Positions 1 through 5,052 are shown, numbered from the stretch's first letter. The stretch: DNA of 5,177 bases from 2-02-FULL-46-13 sp036517235 (GCA_036517235.1 DATDXL010000041.1:1-5177), one strand, 5' to 3'. The notes: generated by a model not told the origin, from the sequence alone. A program made the numbers and translations.

Positions 1-35
1 CGCCGACGTGGGTTTCGGCGGGGGTTTCGATTTTT
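1..35 (+). terminator. possible terminator hairpin of an upstream gene
   Basis: CGCCGA at 1-6 pairs with TCGGCG at 15-20 around an 8-base loop, and a T-run follows at 31-35. The T-run is separated from the stem by about 10 bases (GGGGTTTCGA), so this is not a textbook intrinsic terminator. The stem may also extend to the left of the window. It could be the 3' end of a gene lying upstream. Confidence is low because only the right part of the element may be visible. Confidence 0.25.
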
Positions 36-223
36 CAAAAGTGCGGTGTGTGTTAGACAAAGTTCGAATGTGGTTTGAATTAAATCCCGATTTCGAACTT
101 TGATCTGACCTAACTTAGCTTCCAAAATGGTGCGTCCCCGCCTGTGTGCGGAGTACCGCCCACCGCACGCCATCCCTAGGCCTCTGCTATGTTGTTTTTT
201 GCGCGCGTGAGGTTTCGGGTCCC
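36..223. other. gene-free region rich in nested inverted repeats
   Basis: No reading frame here has a credible start, ribosome binding site or protein-like composition. Several inverted repeats are present. GTGCGGTG at 41-48 matches CACCGCAC at 161-168, eight pairs. Inside this, CAAAGTTCGAA at 58-68 matches TTCGAACTTTG at 92-102, eleven pairs around a 23-base loop. GTGCG at 130-134 can also pair with CGCAC at 164-168. GCGG at 148-151 can pair with CCGC at either 138-141 or 156-159. These could be structured RNA, protein binding sites, or remnants of a palindromic repeat. TTCGAA in the 58-68 arm recalls a tRNA T-loop, but no T-stem surrounds it. Confidence 0.45.
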
Positions 224-334
224 AAGTATGGAAGATATCCTTATGGGGTGGGAGAGCAGTCCCGCAAATTCCACCTCCTCCCCACCTATATGCTTTGCGG
301 GACTGCTGGGTGGGATAGTAGAGCTTCCATACTT
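224..334. repeat. long three-segment rod-like hairpin, possible structured RNA or DNA element
   Basis: Three co-linear helices form one rod. The outer 11-bp stem is AAGTATGGAAG 224-234 with CTTCCATACTT 324-334. The middle 5 bp is TATCC 236-240 with GGATA 313-317. The inner 14-bp stem is 255-268 with 294-307 (AGCAGTCCCGCAAA and its complement). The loop, 269-293, is pyrimidine-rich. An 8-base direct repeat, GGGTGGGA, lies on both sides (246-253 and 308-315), and CCCACC in the loop (281-286) is complementary to both copies, so alternative pairings exist. No T-run follows the structure, so it is not a terminator. It ends next to the probable operator of the repressor gene. I do not recognise it as a known RNA family; it could equally be a small non-autonomous palindromic element or a regulatory DNA structure. 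Confidence 0.6.
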
Positions 335-353
335 ATTGTAGTACTTTACAATA
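334..353. promoter_or_regulatory. probable operator over the -10 box of the repressor gene
   Basis: TATTGTA at 334-340 and TACAATA at 347-353 are perfect inverted 7-base arms separated by 6 bases (GTACTT). The right arm contains TACAAT (347-352), a 5-of-6 match to the bacterial -10 consensus, while no good -35 box is visible (CTTCCA at 324-329 is weak). A dyad of this size covering a -10 box is the expected arrangement for an autoregulated Xre repressor, which binds as a dimer. The predicted transcript would start near 359, giving a leader of about 30 bases before the ATG at 390. That the downstream Xre protein is the binder is inferred from position alone. Confidence 0.6.
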
Positions 354-389
354 TTGTGTGAAGTGGCAATAGAGGATAAACTGGGGACA

Positions 390-596
390 ATGAAATCGAT
401 ATCAAAAAGGTTTGGGGTTAATCTCAAGCGCATACGGACAGAGAAAAAGATGTCCCAGGGCGATATTATTAAGGTAACTGGGATGGATCGTGGCTATATC
501 AGTTCTGTTGAAAATGGGAGACAAAACCCTACTCTTGCCACGATTGAGAAGTTTGCCAAAGCCCTTGGAGTTTCGATGGAGGAATTGATGAAATAA
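390..596 (+). CDS. Xre-family helix-turn-helix transcriptional regulator
   Basis: This 68-residue protein is almost entirely one lambda-repressor/Cro-like DNA-binding domain. Helix 1 covers residues 9-19 (GVNLKRIRTEK), helix 2 about 22-30 (SQGDIIKVT), and the recognition helix about 33-41 (DRGYISSVE). The hallmark ENGRQNPTLATIEKFAKALGV at 41-61 identifies the Xre family. There is no extra sensor or peptidase domain, so it is the minimal repressor form. The frame also has a TTG at 354, but that codon lies upstream of the predicted transcript start and lacks a ribosome binding site; the ATG at 390 gives the usual family length. AGAGGA at 371-376 is a distant ribosome binding site candidate. The gene ends 4 bp before the next start, so the two are probably cotranscribed. 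It likely represses its own unit through the dyad at 334-353. A role as antitoxin or element repressor is inferred. Confidence 0.88.
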   Translation: MKSISKRFGVNLKRIRTEKKMSQGDIIKVTGMDRGYISSVENGRQNPTLATIEKFAKALGVSMEELMK

Positions 597-600
597 ATAT

Positions 601-2193
601 ATGTCTGAAGGAGGACCAAAATCATACGAAGCGCCGAGTATTAAGCAAAGGGAGGCAAGTGCCGAAGAGTTAGACTTTGCAAAAAAACAAAAAAAGGAAA
701 GGCTCGATTCTTTGCTTGAAAGTTTGCGCGAAAAAACTAAGCCAGGCTGGTGGAGAAATAGTGATACCGCCGAGACAGTTTATGGTGAGATTGTAGAGCT
801 CAAAAATAAATACAGCGAGGAACTTCAGGATGTGGATCATCCGTTTAGAGCTTTAGTCACAAATGTTTACGAAGAGTTGATTAATGCTAGATCAATCCTC
901 GTGAACGCTCAGGCGCGAGTTAATACAGATAAGTACGTTGAGCGTTTTGACCACAATAGATTCTCTGATGTAACAGAGGCTGAAGTGGAAAATTTGAAAC
1001 AGCTAGAAAGCAGGGTTGGAGGGCTGATGGCTGAAATATCGGAAGGAATAGATTGGGAAAATTTTATTCTCACGCACAGAGTCGTGGACTTACATGTATA
1101 CGTCAAAACTGCACCAATTTATAGTCATCTAGCTAACGCTACTCTTTTTAAGAGTATCTTCGCTGAAGGTTTGTTGTACGGGGAGACCGGGAAATTAGCC
1201 CTGCCCTTAGATGTGAAAGTGGAGGATCCGGAGTATCACTGGCTTCGAGGCAATCCCGAAAGCGCCAATTCAATTGGCGGGATGCAAGGCCAAGGAGGTT
1301 CCTACTACGATTATATTGAGAGACTCAAAAAGGATCCTAAATTTTACCGAGATTACGTCATTAAACATGGAAGAGTTGCGCGAATACCAAATCTTGACGG
1401 TGGCCCCGAGTTCGATGTCGAAACAATGTCGGAGGAAGATTTTAACTATGTCACTGATAATCCGCCGGTTGATGGCAAAATAGATGCTAAATCGATAAGA
1501 TTAATAGCCGGGGCATTAAGAAAAAGTGCACGTCTCCCAACTGGAATTGGTGGCTTAGAAATAAATATCCTTTTTAAGGAAAGACCGAATCATGGACCTA
1601 GCCATCCAAACGCCGAATTGTTACCGCACTCGATGGATAACATATTGGGGGTAGTCTGTAGCTCTAACAAAATAGTAAGAGAGGTTCTTGCAGACATGCT
1701 TGAAGTCACAAAAAATGTACCGCAACTACGAGTACCCATATACGACATGGACGGAAACCTTTTGTGGCCCAAAAAACTTGGACACATGGAGCTCGAGGCA
1801 ACTATAATAGAGCAAGGGCGACAGAGTGAAAAGGCTAGGGAGGTTTTTGATGGATTAAAAAGAAAAGGATGGAAAACTGCAGATGATGTTCGAGAACTTG
1901 AGCTCATTCCAGAAAGTGATTTTGACTCAAAGCTAGAAAAACTAGTATCTCGTTCTTTGGAACTTGAGTCAAAACTTGAGTCATTAAGACGTGATGCTCA
2001 TCTTAGTATTAATGCTGGTGGTGAGGGTTTATCCAAAAGAACGAGCGAAGAATTCAAACACGCAAATGAAGAGCTTGAGTGGTTAAAAAAGACAGTATGG
2101 ATACATCCAGAGTTCCCGGCCCTATTAAGTCCCTCAGTTGTAATGAATTTGCAATTGGAAAGTAAGCGAGCTAAAAAACAGCAAGGATTATGA
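601..2193 (+). CDS. 530-residue protein of unknown function, partner of the Xre regulator
   Basis: I do not recognise this protein with confidence. Residues 1-45 and 405-500 are highly charged and helical, with coiled-coil-like stretches (for example LELESKLESL at 453-462). There is no signal peptide or membrane segment, so it should be cytosolic. The middle (about 155-395) looks like a globular domain: HLANATLFKSIFAEGLL at 176-192 resembles the histidine-plus-helix-plus-GL pattern at the start of ADP-ribosyltransferase-like folds, and VPIYDMDGNLLWP at 378-390 closes the domain. No HEXXH, Walker or HAD motif is present. The start at 601 is the first possible one, since an in-frame stop lies at 589. 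Its ribosome binding site is poor: GGAGGA at 578-583 is 17 bases away, suggesting coupling to the repressor gene. Composition is A/T-rich (22 G+C in 661-720 against 33 in 3541-3600 of the downstream unit), pointing to separate origin. Toxin, defence or DNA-processing roles are speculative. Confidence 0.85.
   Translation: MSEGGPKSYEAPSIKQREASAEELDFAKKQKKERLDSLLESLREKTKPGWWRNSDTAETVYGEIVELKNKYSEELQDVDHPFRALVTNVYEELINARSILVNAQARVNTDKYVERFDHNRFSDVTEAEVENLKQLESRVGGLMAEISEGIDWENFILTHRVVDLHVYVKTAPIYSHLANATLFKSIFAEGLLYGETGKLALPLDVKVEDPEYHWLRGNPESANSIGGMQGQGGSYYDYIERLKKDPKFYRDYVIKHGRVARIPNLDGGPEFDVETMSEEDFNYVTDNPPVDGKIDAKSIRLIAGALRKSARLPTGIGGLEINILFKERPNHGPSHPNAELLPHSMDNILGVVCSSNKIVREVLADMLEVTKNVPQLRVPIYDMDGNLLWPKKLGHMELEATIIEQGRQSEKAREVFDGLKRKGWKTADDVRELELIPESDFDSKLEKLVSRSLELESKLESLRRDAHLSINAGGEGLSKRTSEEFKHANEELEWLKKTVWIHPEFPALLSPSVVMNLQLESKRAKKQQGL
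1961..1983 (+). repeat. short tandem direct repeat within the coiled-coil coding region
   Basis: AACTTGAGTCA occurs at 1961-1971 and again at 1973-1983, a 12-base period. It encodes the repeated LES...LES pattern of the predicted coiled coil. The reverse complement TGACTCAA appears just upstream at 1923-1930. This probably reflects heptad-like protein sequence rather than a DNA element. Confidence 0.5.
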
Positions 2194-2198
2194 GAAAT

Positions 2199-2263
2199 GG
2201 GAGTCTCCCGCCCGCCGAAGGCGGGTAGATAATCTTGCCAGCCCTTCCCACCAAGGAGAAGGG
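2199..2263. repeat. intergenic palindrome cluster, possible weak terminator of the upstream unit
   Basis: Three small palindromes follow the stop codon at 2193. GGGA 2199-2202 pairs with TCCC 2206-2209. CCCGCC 2211-2216 pairs with GGCGGG 2220-2225 around the tight loop GAA. CCCTTC 2242-2247 pairs with GAAGGG 2258-2263. No T-run follows on the plus strand, so intrinsic termination is doubtful, though the G/C-rich stems could stall or protect the transcript. The group runs straight into the 44-bp repeat at 2262 and probably belongs to the same dispersed intergenic repeat. That it is dispersed in the genome cannot be seen from this window. Confidence 0.55.
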
Positions 2264-2305
2264 GTGTGGGGGGAATTCCGCCGCGCCGGAGAAAGCAAAA
2301 AGAAA
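2262..2305 (+). repeat. left copy of a 44-bp perfect inverted repeat
   Basis: This segment, beginning GGGTGTGGGGGG and ending AGCAAAAAGAAA, is the exact reverse complement of 4997-5040 over all 44 bases. Identity stops sharply on both sides (G at 2261 against T; G at 2306 against A, when read in the same direction). It is purine-rich on the plus strand and includes the palindromes GAATTC and CCGCGCCGG-like G/C blocks. It sits immediately upstream of the -35 region of the formyltransferase promoter. It may be a terminal repeat of a cassette or one copy of a dispersed intergenic repeat. Confidence 0.9.
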
Positions 2306-2306
2306 G

Positions 2307-2337
2307 TTGATTTTTCACAAATATGTTGATATACAAT
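2307..2337 (+). promoter_or_regulatory. probable promoter of the formyltransferase-HAD operon
   Basis: TTGATT at 2307-2312 resembles a -35 box. The -10 candidates are TATACA at 2330-2335 (17-base spacing, 4 of 6) and TACAAT at 2332-2337 (19-base spacing, 5 of 6). The A/T-rich stretch stands out from its surroundings and lies 45 bp upstream of the start codon. It begins one base after the 44-bp repeat ends, so the unit enclosed by the repeats carries its own promoter. Confidence 0.5.
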
Positions 2338-2371
2338 AAGGTTAGGACTGCTCTTTTACAAACTACAACAC

Positions 2372-2377
2372 GAGGAG
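2372..2377 (+). promoter_or_regulatory. ribosome binding site of the formyltransferase-like gene
   Basis: GAGGAG lies 4 bases before the ATG at 2382. It is a good Shine-Dalgarno match at slightly short spacing, and it fixes the start, as no other in-frame start nearby has one. Confidence 0.8.
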
Positions 2378-2381
2378 AAAC

Positions 2382-3254
2382 ATGGAACCAAAATTCCGTA
2401 TCGGACTCTTCACGTCAGCGTGGGATGGCGTAGCGTGTGAGTTGGTTTTAGCGGCGCACCGAGCCGTACAAGCAGGGACAATCCCCAACGCCGAAATCGC
2501 ATTTGTTCTCTGCACAAGAGAGGAGGGCGAAACGAACTTCGGGGATTTCATGATCCAGAATGCGCTGAAAGCGAGCTTGCCGCTCATCGCGTTTTCTTCT
2601 CTCCGCTTCAAGTCGGACCTTCGCAAGCAAGGACGCGAAGCTCAACGAGTAGGCGATCCGTCAATCCTCGAGATCTGGAGAAATGAACACGACCTCGAAA
2701 TTGCGAAGCACATTTCTCCAACCGACCTCGATGTACTCTTGGGGTACATGTGGGAGTTCAGTAATGCGATGTGTCGGGCGCGCAAAATCATCAACCTTCA
2801 TCCTGCACTTCCCACTGGACCGAAAGGAACATATAAAGAAGTGATCTGGGAACTCGTGAGAACCCGCGCCACTGAAACAGGGGTCATGATGCACCTCGTG
2901 ACTGAAAATCTTGATAGAGGATCTGCGATTTCTTTCTGTCGCTTTGCTATTCGCGGGGGCGCGTTCGATCCGCTTTGGCAGGAAATGGAACAACGGCTTG
3001 AACGTGAATCTTTGGATGAGATCGCGGCGAAAGAAGGCGAGGACAACCCCCTCTTCAAACTCATCAGGCATGAAGGAGTGAGGCGTGAGTTCCCGATGAT
3101 GATCGAAGCAATTAAGAGCGTGGTTGAAGGTAACATCAGGATCAGCAACGAGACAACGCTGGATTCTCATGGGCAGGTTTTAGCCGATGGTTACGACCTG
3201 ACTCGAGAGATTGACATAGCCATCGTGGGCAAGCCCAGAAAGGAGAAAAAATGA
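2382..3254 (+). CDS. formyltransferase-fold protein (PurN/Fmt superfamily), substrate unknown
   Basis: The protein has 290 residues. IINLHPALPTGPKGT at 136-150 is the core motif of folate-dependent formyltransferases. The catalytic triad of that superfamily (Asn, His, Asp; N106, H108, D144 in E. coli PurN) appears as N138, H140 and D178, with D178 in the typical context HLVTENLDRGSAI. These enzymes move a formyl group from 10-formyltetrahydrofolate to an amine. The N-terminal loop, where PurN has a glycine-rich GNGSN-like phosphate-binding site, reads TSAWDGVACE (11-20), so glycinamide ribonucleotide is unlikely to be the substrate. About 85 residues beyond the usual PurN length form a charged C-terminal extension (from about 205). 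The start has a strong ribosome binding site. The gene overlaps the HAD gene by 4 bp (ATGA), so the two proteins are translationally coupled and probably act in one pathway. Fold call is firm; the reaction is inferred. Confidence 0.8.
   Translation: MEPKFRIGLFTSAWDGVACELVLAAHRAVQAGTIPNAEIAFVLCTREEGETNFGDFMIQNALKASLPLIAFSSLRFKSDLRKQGREAQRVGDPSILEIWRNEHDLEIAKHISPTDLDVLLGYMWEFSNAMCRARKIINLHPALPTGPKGTYKEVIWELVRTRATETGVMMHLVTENLDRGSAISFCRFAIRGGAFDPLWQEMEQRLERESLDEIAAKEGEDNPLFKLIRHEGVRREFPMMIEAIKSVVEGNIRISNETTLDSHGQVLADGYDLTREIDIAIVGKPRKEKK
3240..3245 (+). promoter_or_regulatory. ribosome binding site of the HAD gene
   Basis: AAGGAG lies inside the last codons of the preceding gene, 5 bases before the ATG at 3251. 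With the ATGA overlap at 3251-3254 it supports coupled translation and this start. Confidence 0.8.
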
Positions 3255-4309
3255 ACGCGATCAAAAACGACATCTGGTTGTTCCTCGACAATGAGGGACC
3301 GTGCACGCTGAACGATAATGCCCAAGAGAACGCGGTGGCTCTCGCAAAAGCGTGCGGCCTTGGCGAAGAGGTTGGCGTGAATTTCTACCGAGGTACGAGC
3401 AACATCGACGACATCTGGGGAGACTTTCACAAACTTCCCAAAGACCCGTCGTACTCCTCCGGACATACCTTGAAGGTGGTACTCCCATTCTTCAAGGCCA
3501 TGGGCGCAACTGCGGAGTGGCTAGAACGCTTTGCGCGCGCGAGTCTCCGCATCGTTCCAAAGATCGAGGCTGTCCTCCCGAGCTTGAACCGCAAGTTCAA
3601 CGTGTGGCAGATCTCCACGAGCTACGAGTTCTTTGTGCGAGCATTCTGCAACGCGGTTGGATTCGACTTTGCAAGGGCGCGATGCACTGCAGTGGACGGG
3701 TTCGATGCAATTCGGCTCACCGACGCGGAGGCGCGACAACTTCTTGCTTTCATGCGAGAAGCGGCTACGATGCCCGTCATTCAGTATGACGAGAAGACTG
3801 GCGAAGTTGCGCCCGAGCATCAAGAACACTATGACCGCTTCACGCAATTCGTCTGGGAGGCGGTTTACGGAATGCCCGTGGGTCAACTCCTACAGACGGT
3901 TCATCCCGTCGGGCAGGCGCAGAAGCGGGAAGCTGTGGAGCGCATCTGTGATGAGTTCGGTGTGCTGAAGGAACGTGCAATGTACGTCGGCGACAGCCAA
4001 ACCGACGTGCAGTGCGTCGAGCTCCTTCAAGGGTGTGGTCTCACGATGATGTTCAATGGCAAAGGTCGCGTGTGCAGAATCTCCGACATCATGTACGTCG
4101 GGGAGGACGCTCACGCGATTGAGGAAGTTGCTCATCGTTTCGCTGAACTGGGGCGGGATGGAGTGATTCGCTACTACTCGCCCACGCGAGAGGCGGAATG
4201 TGGCGGTCTTCTCGCTACCGTCACACCAGAGAACATCGACGAACTTCACGATCGAAGTGTGAGGAAGCGGAAGGAGTTCCGCGGCGTCCACATCGGCGCA
4301 TTGACGTAA
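3251..4309 (+). CDS. HAD-superfamily hydrolase, resembling the archaeal EhaR/COG4030-type group
   Basis: The 352-residue protein shows all four HAD motifs in order. Motif I is FLDNEGPCTLNDNA (11-24), with presumed nucleophile D13. Motif II is QISTSYEFF (120-128), with S122. Motif III lysine is K225 in GQAQKREAVE. Motif IV is VGDSQTDVQ (246-254), with D248 and D252. HAD enzymes usually cleave phosphate esters through an aspartyl-phosphate. The large insertion between motifs I and II (about 25-115) and the segment 145-220 would form cap structures. The D-x-E-G-P start recalls, from memory, the archaeal proteins labelled energy-converting hydrogenase subunit R; no hydrogenase genes are nearby, so that name should not be transferred. 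The second acidic residue of motif I is E15 rather than the usual Asp. Overlap with the formyltransferase gene suggests sequential steps on one metabolite. Family call is firm, substrate unknown. Confidence 0.82.
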   Translation: MNAIKNDIWLFLDNEGPCTLNDNAQENAVALAKACGLGEEVGVNFYRGTSNIDDIWGDFHKLPKDPSYSSGHTLKVVLPFFKAMGATAEWLERFARASLRIVPKIEAVLPSLNRKFNVWQISTSYEFFVRAFCNAVGFDFARARCTAVDGFDAIRLTDAEARQLLAFMREAATMPVIQYDEKTGEVAPEHQEHYDRFTQFVWEAVYGMPVGQLLQTVHPVGQAQKREAVERICDEFGVLKERAMYVGDSQTDVQCVELLQGCGLTMMFNGKGRVCRISDIMYVGEDAHAIEEVAHRFAELGRDGVIRYYSPTREAECGGLLATVTPENIDELHDRSVRKRKEFRGVHIGALT

Positions 4310-4310
4310 T

Positions 4311-4365
4311 GCCAAATCGCTCAAGCGGTTGGCGCGGGGCAAGATTGCAAATCTTGCCCCTTTTT
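4311..4365 (+). terminator. strong intrinsic terminator after the HAD gene, preceded by a second hairpin
   Basis: GGGGCAAGATT at 4336-4346 pairs perfectly with AATCTTGCCCC at 4350-4360 around a 3-base loop (GCA), and TTTTT follows at 4361-4365. This is a textbook rho-independent terminator for the plus strand. A smaller hairpin lies directly after the stop codon: GCCAA 4311-4315 with TTGGC 4329-4333, and CGC 4318-4320 with GCG 4325-4327 inside. The upstream hairpin may protect the transcript end. Confidence 0.92.
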
Positions 4366-4400
4366 ATTAATATATTTCTTAGCTAGTTCAAAACCCAAAG

Positions 4401-4405
4401 AAGGG
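4401..4405 (+). promoter_or_regulatory. ribosome binding site of the P-loop gene
   Basis: AAGGG (within AGAAGGGA) lies about 6 bases before the ATG at 4412. The A/T-rich stretch 4361-4390 just upstream could hold a promoter, but I see no convincing -35/-10 pair. Confidence 0.65.
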
Positions 4406-4411
4406 AAAACA

Positions 4412-4936
4412 ATGAATAAATCAAAATGGTATGTCATCACAGGCGTTCCCTCCTCTGGCAAAACAACAGTTCTTGAACATCTTGCGAGAGCTGGTTATCA
4501 AACAGTGCCTGAAGCGGCTCGTGTCTTGATTGATGAGGGGATGGCACAGAGGAAAACTATTGCGGAGATTCGGAGCAACGAGGGAGATTTTCAGCGACGC
4601 GTCGTGAAATTAAAGCTCAAGACCGAAGCTGATCTACCCTTGGAGGAGGTTGTTTTTTTGGATAGAGCGATGCCTGACAGTATTGCGTACTATCAACTCT
4701 GCGGTCTTGACCCACAAGAAGCGCGTGTTGTCTGCCACAGAGATCTCTACCGGAAAGTATTCCTCATGGAGCCGATTGCATTCGAGGGAGATTACTCAAG
4801 AATAGAATCTCCAGAAGCGATCGCGCAACTGAACAATCTTCTCCGAGATGCGTATGAGCAACTCGGTTATGAGGTCACGGTGGTACCTGCTGTATCCGTG
4901 GAAGATCGCGTGCGCTTCATTCAGGAACGAGTGTAG
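4412..4936 (+). CDS. AAA_28-type P-loop NTP-binding protein, probable small-molecule or nucleotide kinase-like ATPase
   Basis: The 174-residue protein has a Walker A motif, GVPSSGKTT, at 11-19. The following features fit the AAA_28 (PF13521) group of small P-loop proteins: VPEAARVLI at 32-40 after the first helix, the strand plus acidic motif VVFLDRAMPDSIAYYQLCG at 80-98 (D84, R85), and a lid/C-terminal section DYSRIESPEAIAQLNNLLRDAYEQLGYEVTVVP, 127-159, with R130, ending SVEDRVRFIQERV. Length is normal for a single-domain member. Such proteins are kinase-like, related in fold to NadR-type and nucleoside kinases, but few have known substrates. It is cytosolic, with no signal or membrane segment. 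A strong terminator separates it from the HAD gene, 102 bp upstream, so it may be expressed by read-through or its own promoter. It shares the repeat-enclosed block with the formyltransferase and HAD genes, suggesting a related job. Confidence 0.83.
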   Translation: MNKSKWYVITGVPSSGKTTVLEHLARAGYQTVPEAARVLIDEGMAQRKTIAEIRSNEGDFQRRVVKLKLKTEADLPLEEVVFLDRAMPDSIAYYQLCGLDPQEARVVCHRDLYRKVFLMEPIAFEGDYSRIESPEAIAQLNNLLRDAYEQLGYEVTVVPAVSVEDRVRFIQERV

Positions 4937-4951
4937 CTGCGCGCTATGCTG

Positions 4952-5005
4952 GCGGAAGATTCTCACAAAGCGGTGAGGCATCAGCCAATATCCGCTTTTC
5001 TTTTT
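4952..5005 (+). terminator. probable terminator after the P-loop gene, overlapping the right inverted repeat
   Basis: GCGGA at 4952-4956 can pair with TCCGC at 4991-4995, enclosing a second stem, CTCAC 4962-4966 with GTGAG 4973-4977. The T-rich run TTTTCTTTTT follows at 4996-5005. The long branched loop makes this weaker than the terminator at 4336-4365. Most of its T-run lies inside the 44-bp repeat that begins at 4997. Confidence 0.5.
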
Positions 5006-5040
5006 GCTTTCTCCGGCGCGGCGGAATTCCCCCCACACCC
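4997..5040 (-). repeat. right copy of the 44-bp perfect inverted repeat
   Basis: Exact reverse complement of 2262-2305. Read on the minus strand, the left copy continues with the palindrome cluster seen at 2199-2263, whereas this copy changes abruptly to unrelated sequence at 5041. No obvious target-site duplication flanks the pair (left flank ends GGAGAAG; right flank starts AGTATGA). It supplies most of the T-run of the preceding terminator. Confidence 0.9.
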
Positions 5041-5052
5041 AGTATGAGAGAA

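Noticed and set aside
58..102. TTCGAA-containing segment considered as a tRNA T-arm
   Set aside because: No 5-bp T-stem surrounds the TTCGAAT, and no acceptor or anticodon stem could be built around it.
224..334. Rod hairpin considered as an integron attC site or IS200/IS605 end
   Set aside because: The GTTRRRY/RYYYAAC core boxes of attC are missing, and no integrase or transposase is present nearby.
146..361. Plus-strand frame of 71 codons
   Set aside because: It runs through the inverted repeats and the rod hairpin, has no ribosome binding site, and its product looks like translated palindromes.
601..2193. Partner of the Xre protein considered as an ImmA/IrrE-type metallopeptidase
   Set aside because: There is no HEXXH motif; the histidine-containing stretch LTHRVVDLH lacks the required glutamate.
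1998..2336. Minus-strand frame of 112 codons
   Set aside because: It overlaps the end of the 530-residue gene and crosses the G/C-rich repeat; the GGIPP-containing peptide is what the repeat gives when translated, and the same peptide appears in the frame at 4944-5138.
2661..3170. Minus-strand frame of 169 codons, the longest antisense frame
   Set aside because: It lies fully opposite the formyltransferase gene, whose conserved catalytic motifs show which strand is coding.
3890..4342. Minus-strand frame of 150 codons
   Set aside because: It is antisense to the HAD gene, covering motifs III and IV, and has no recognisable domain.
4345..4376. TTGCAA and TATATT as a separate promoter for the P-loop gene
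   Set aside because: Spacing of 20 bases is too long and the -35 candidate lies inside the terminator stem; support is too weak to annotate.
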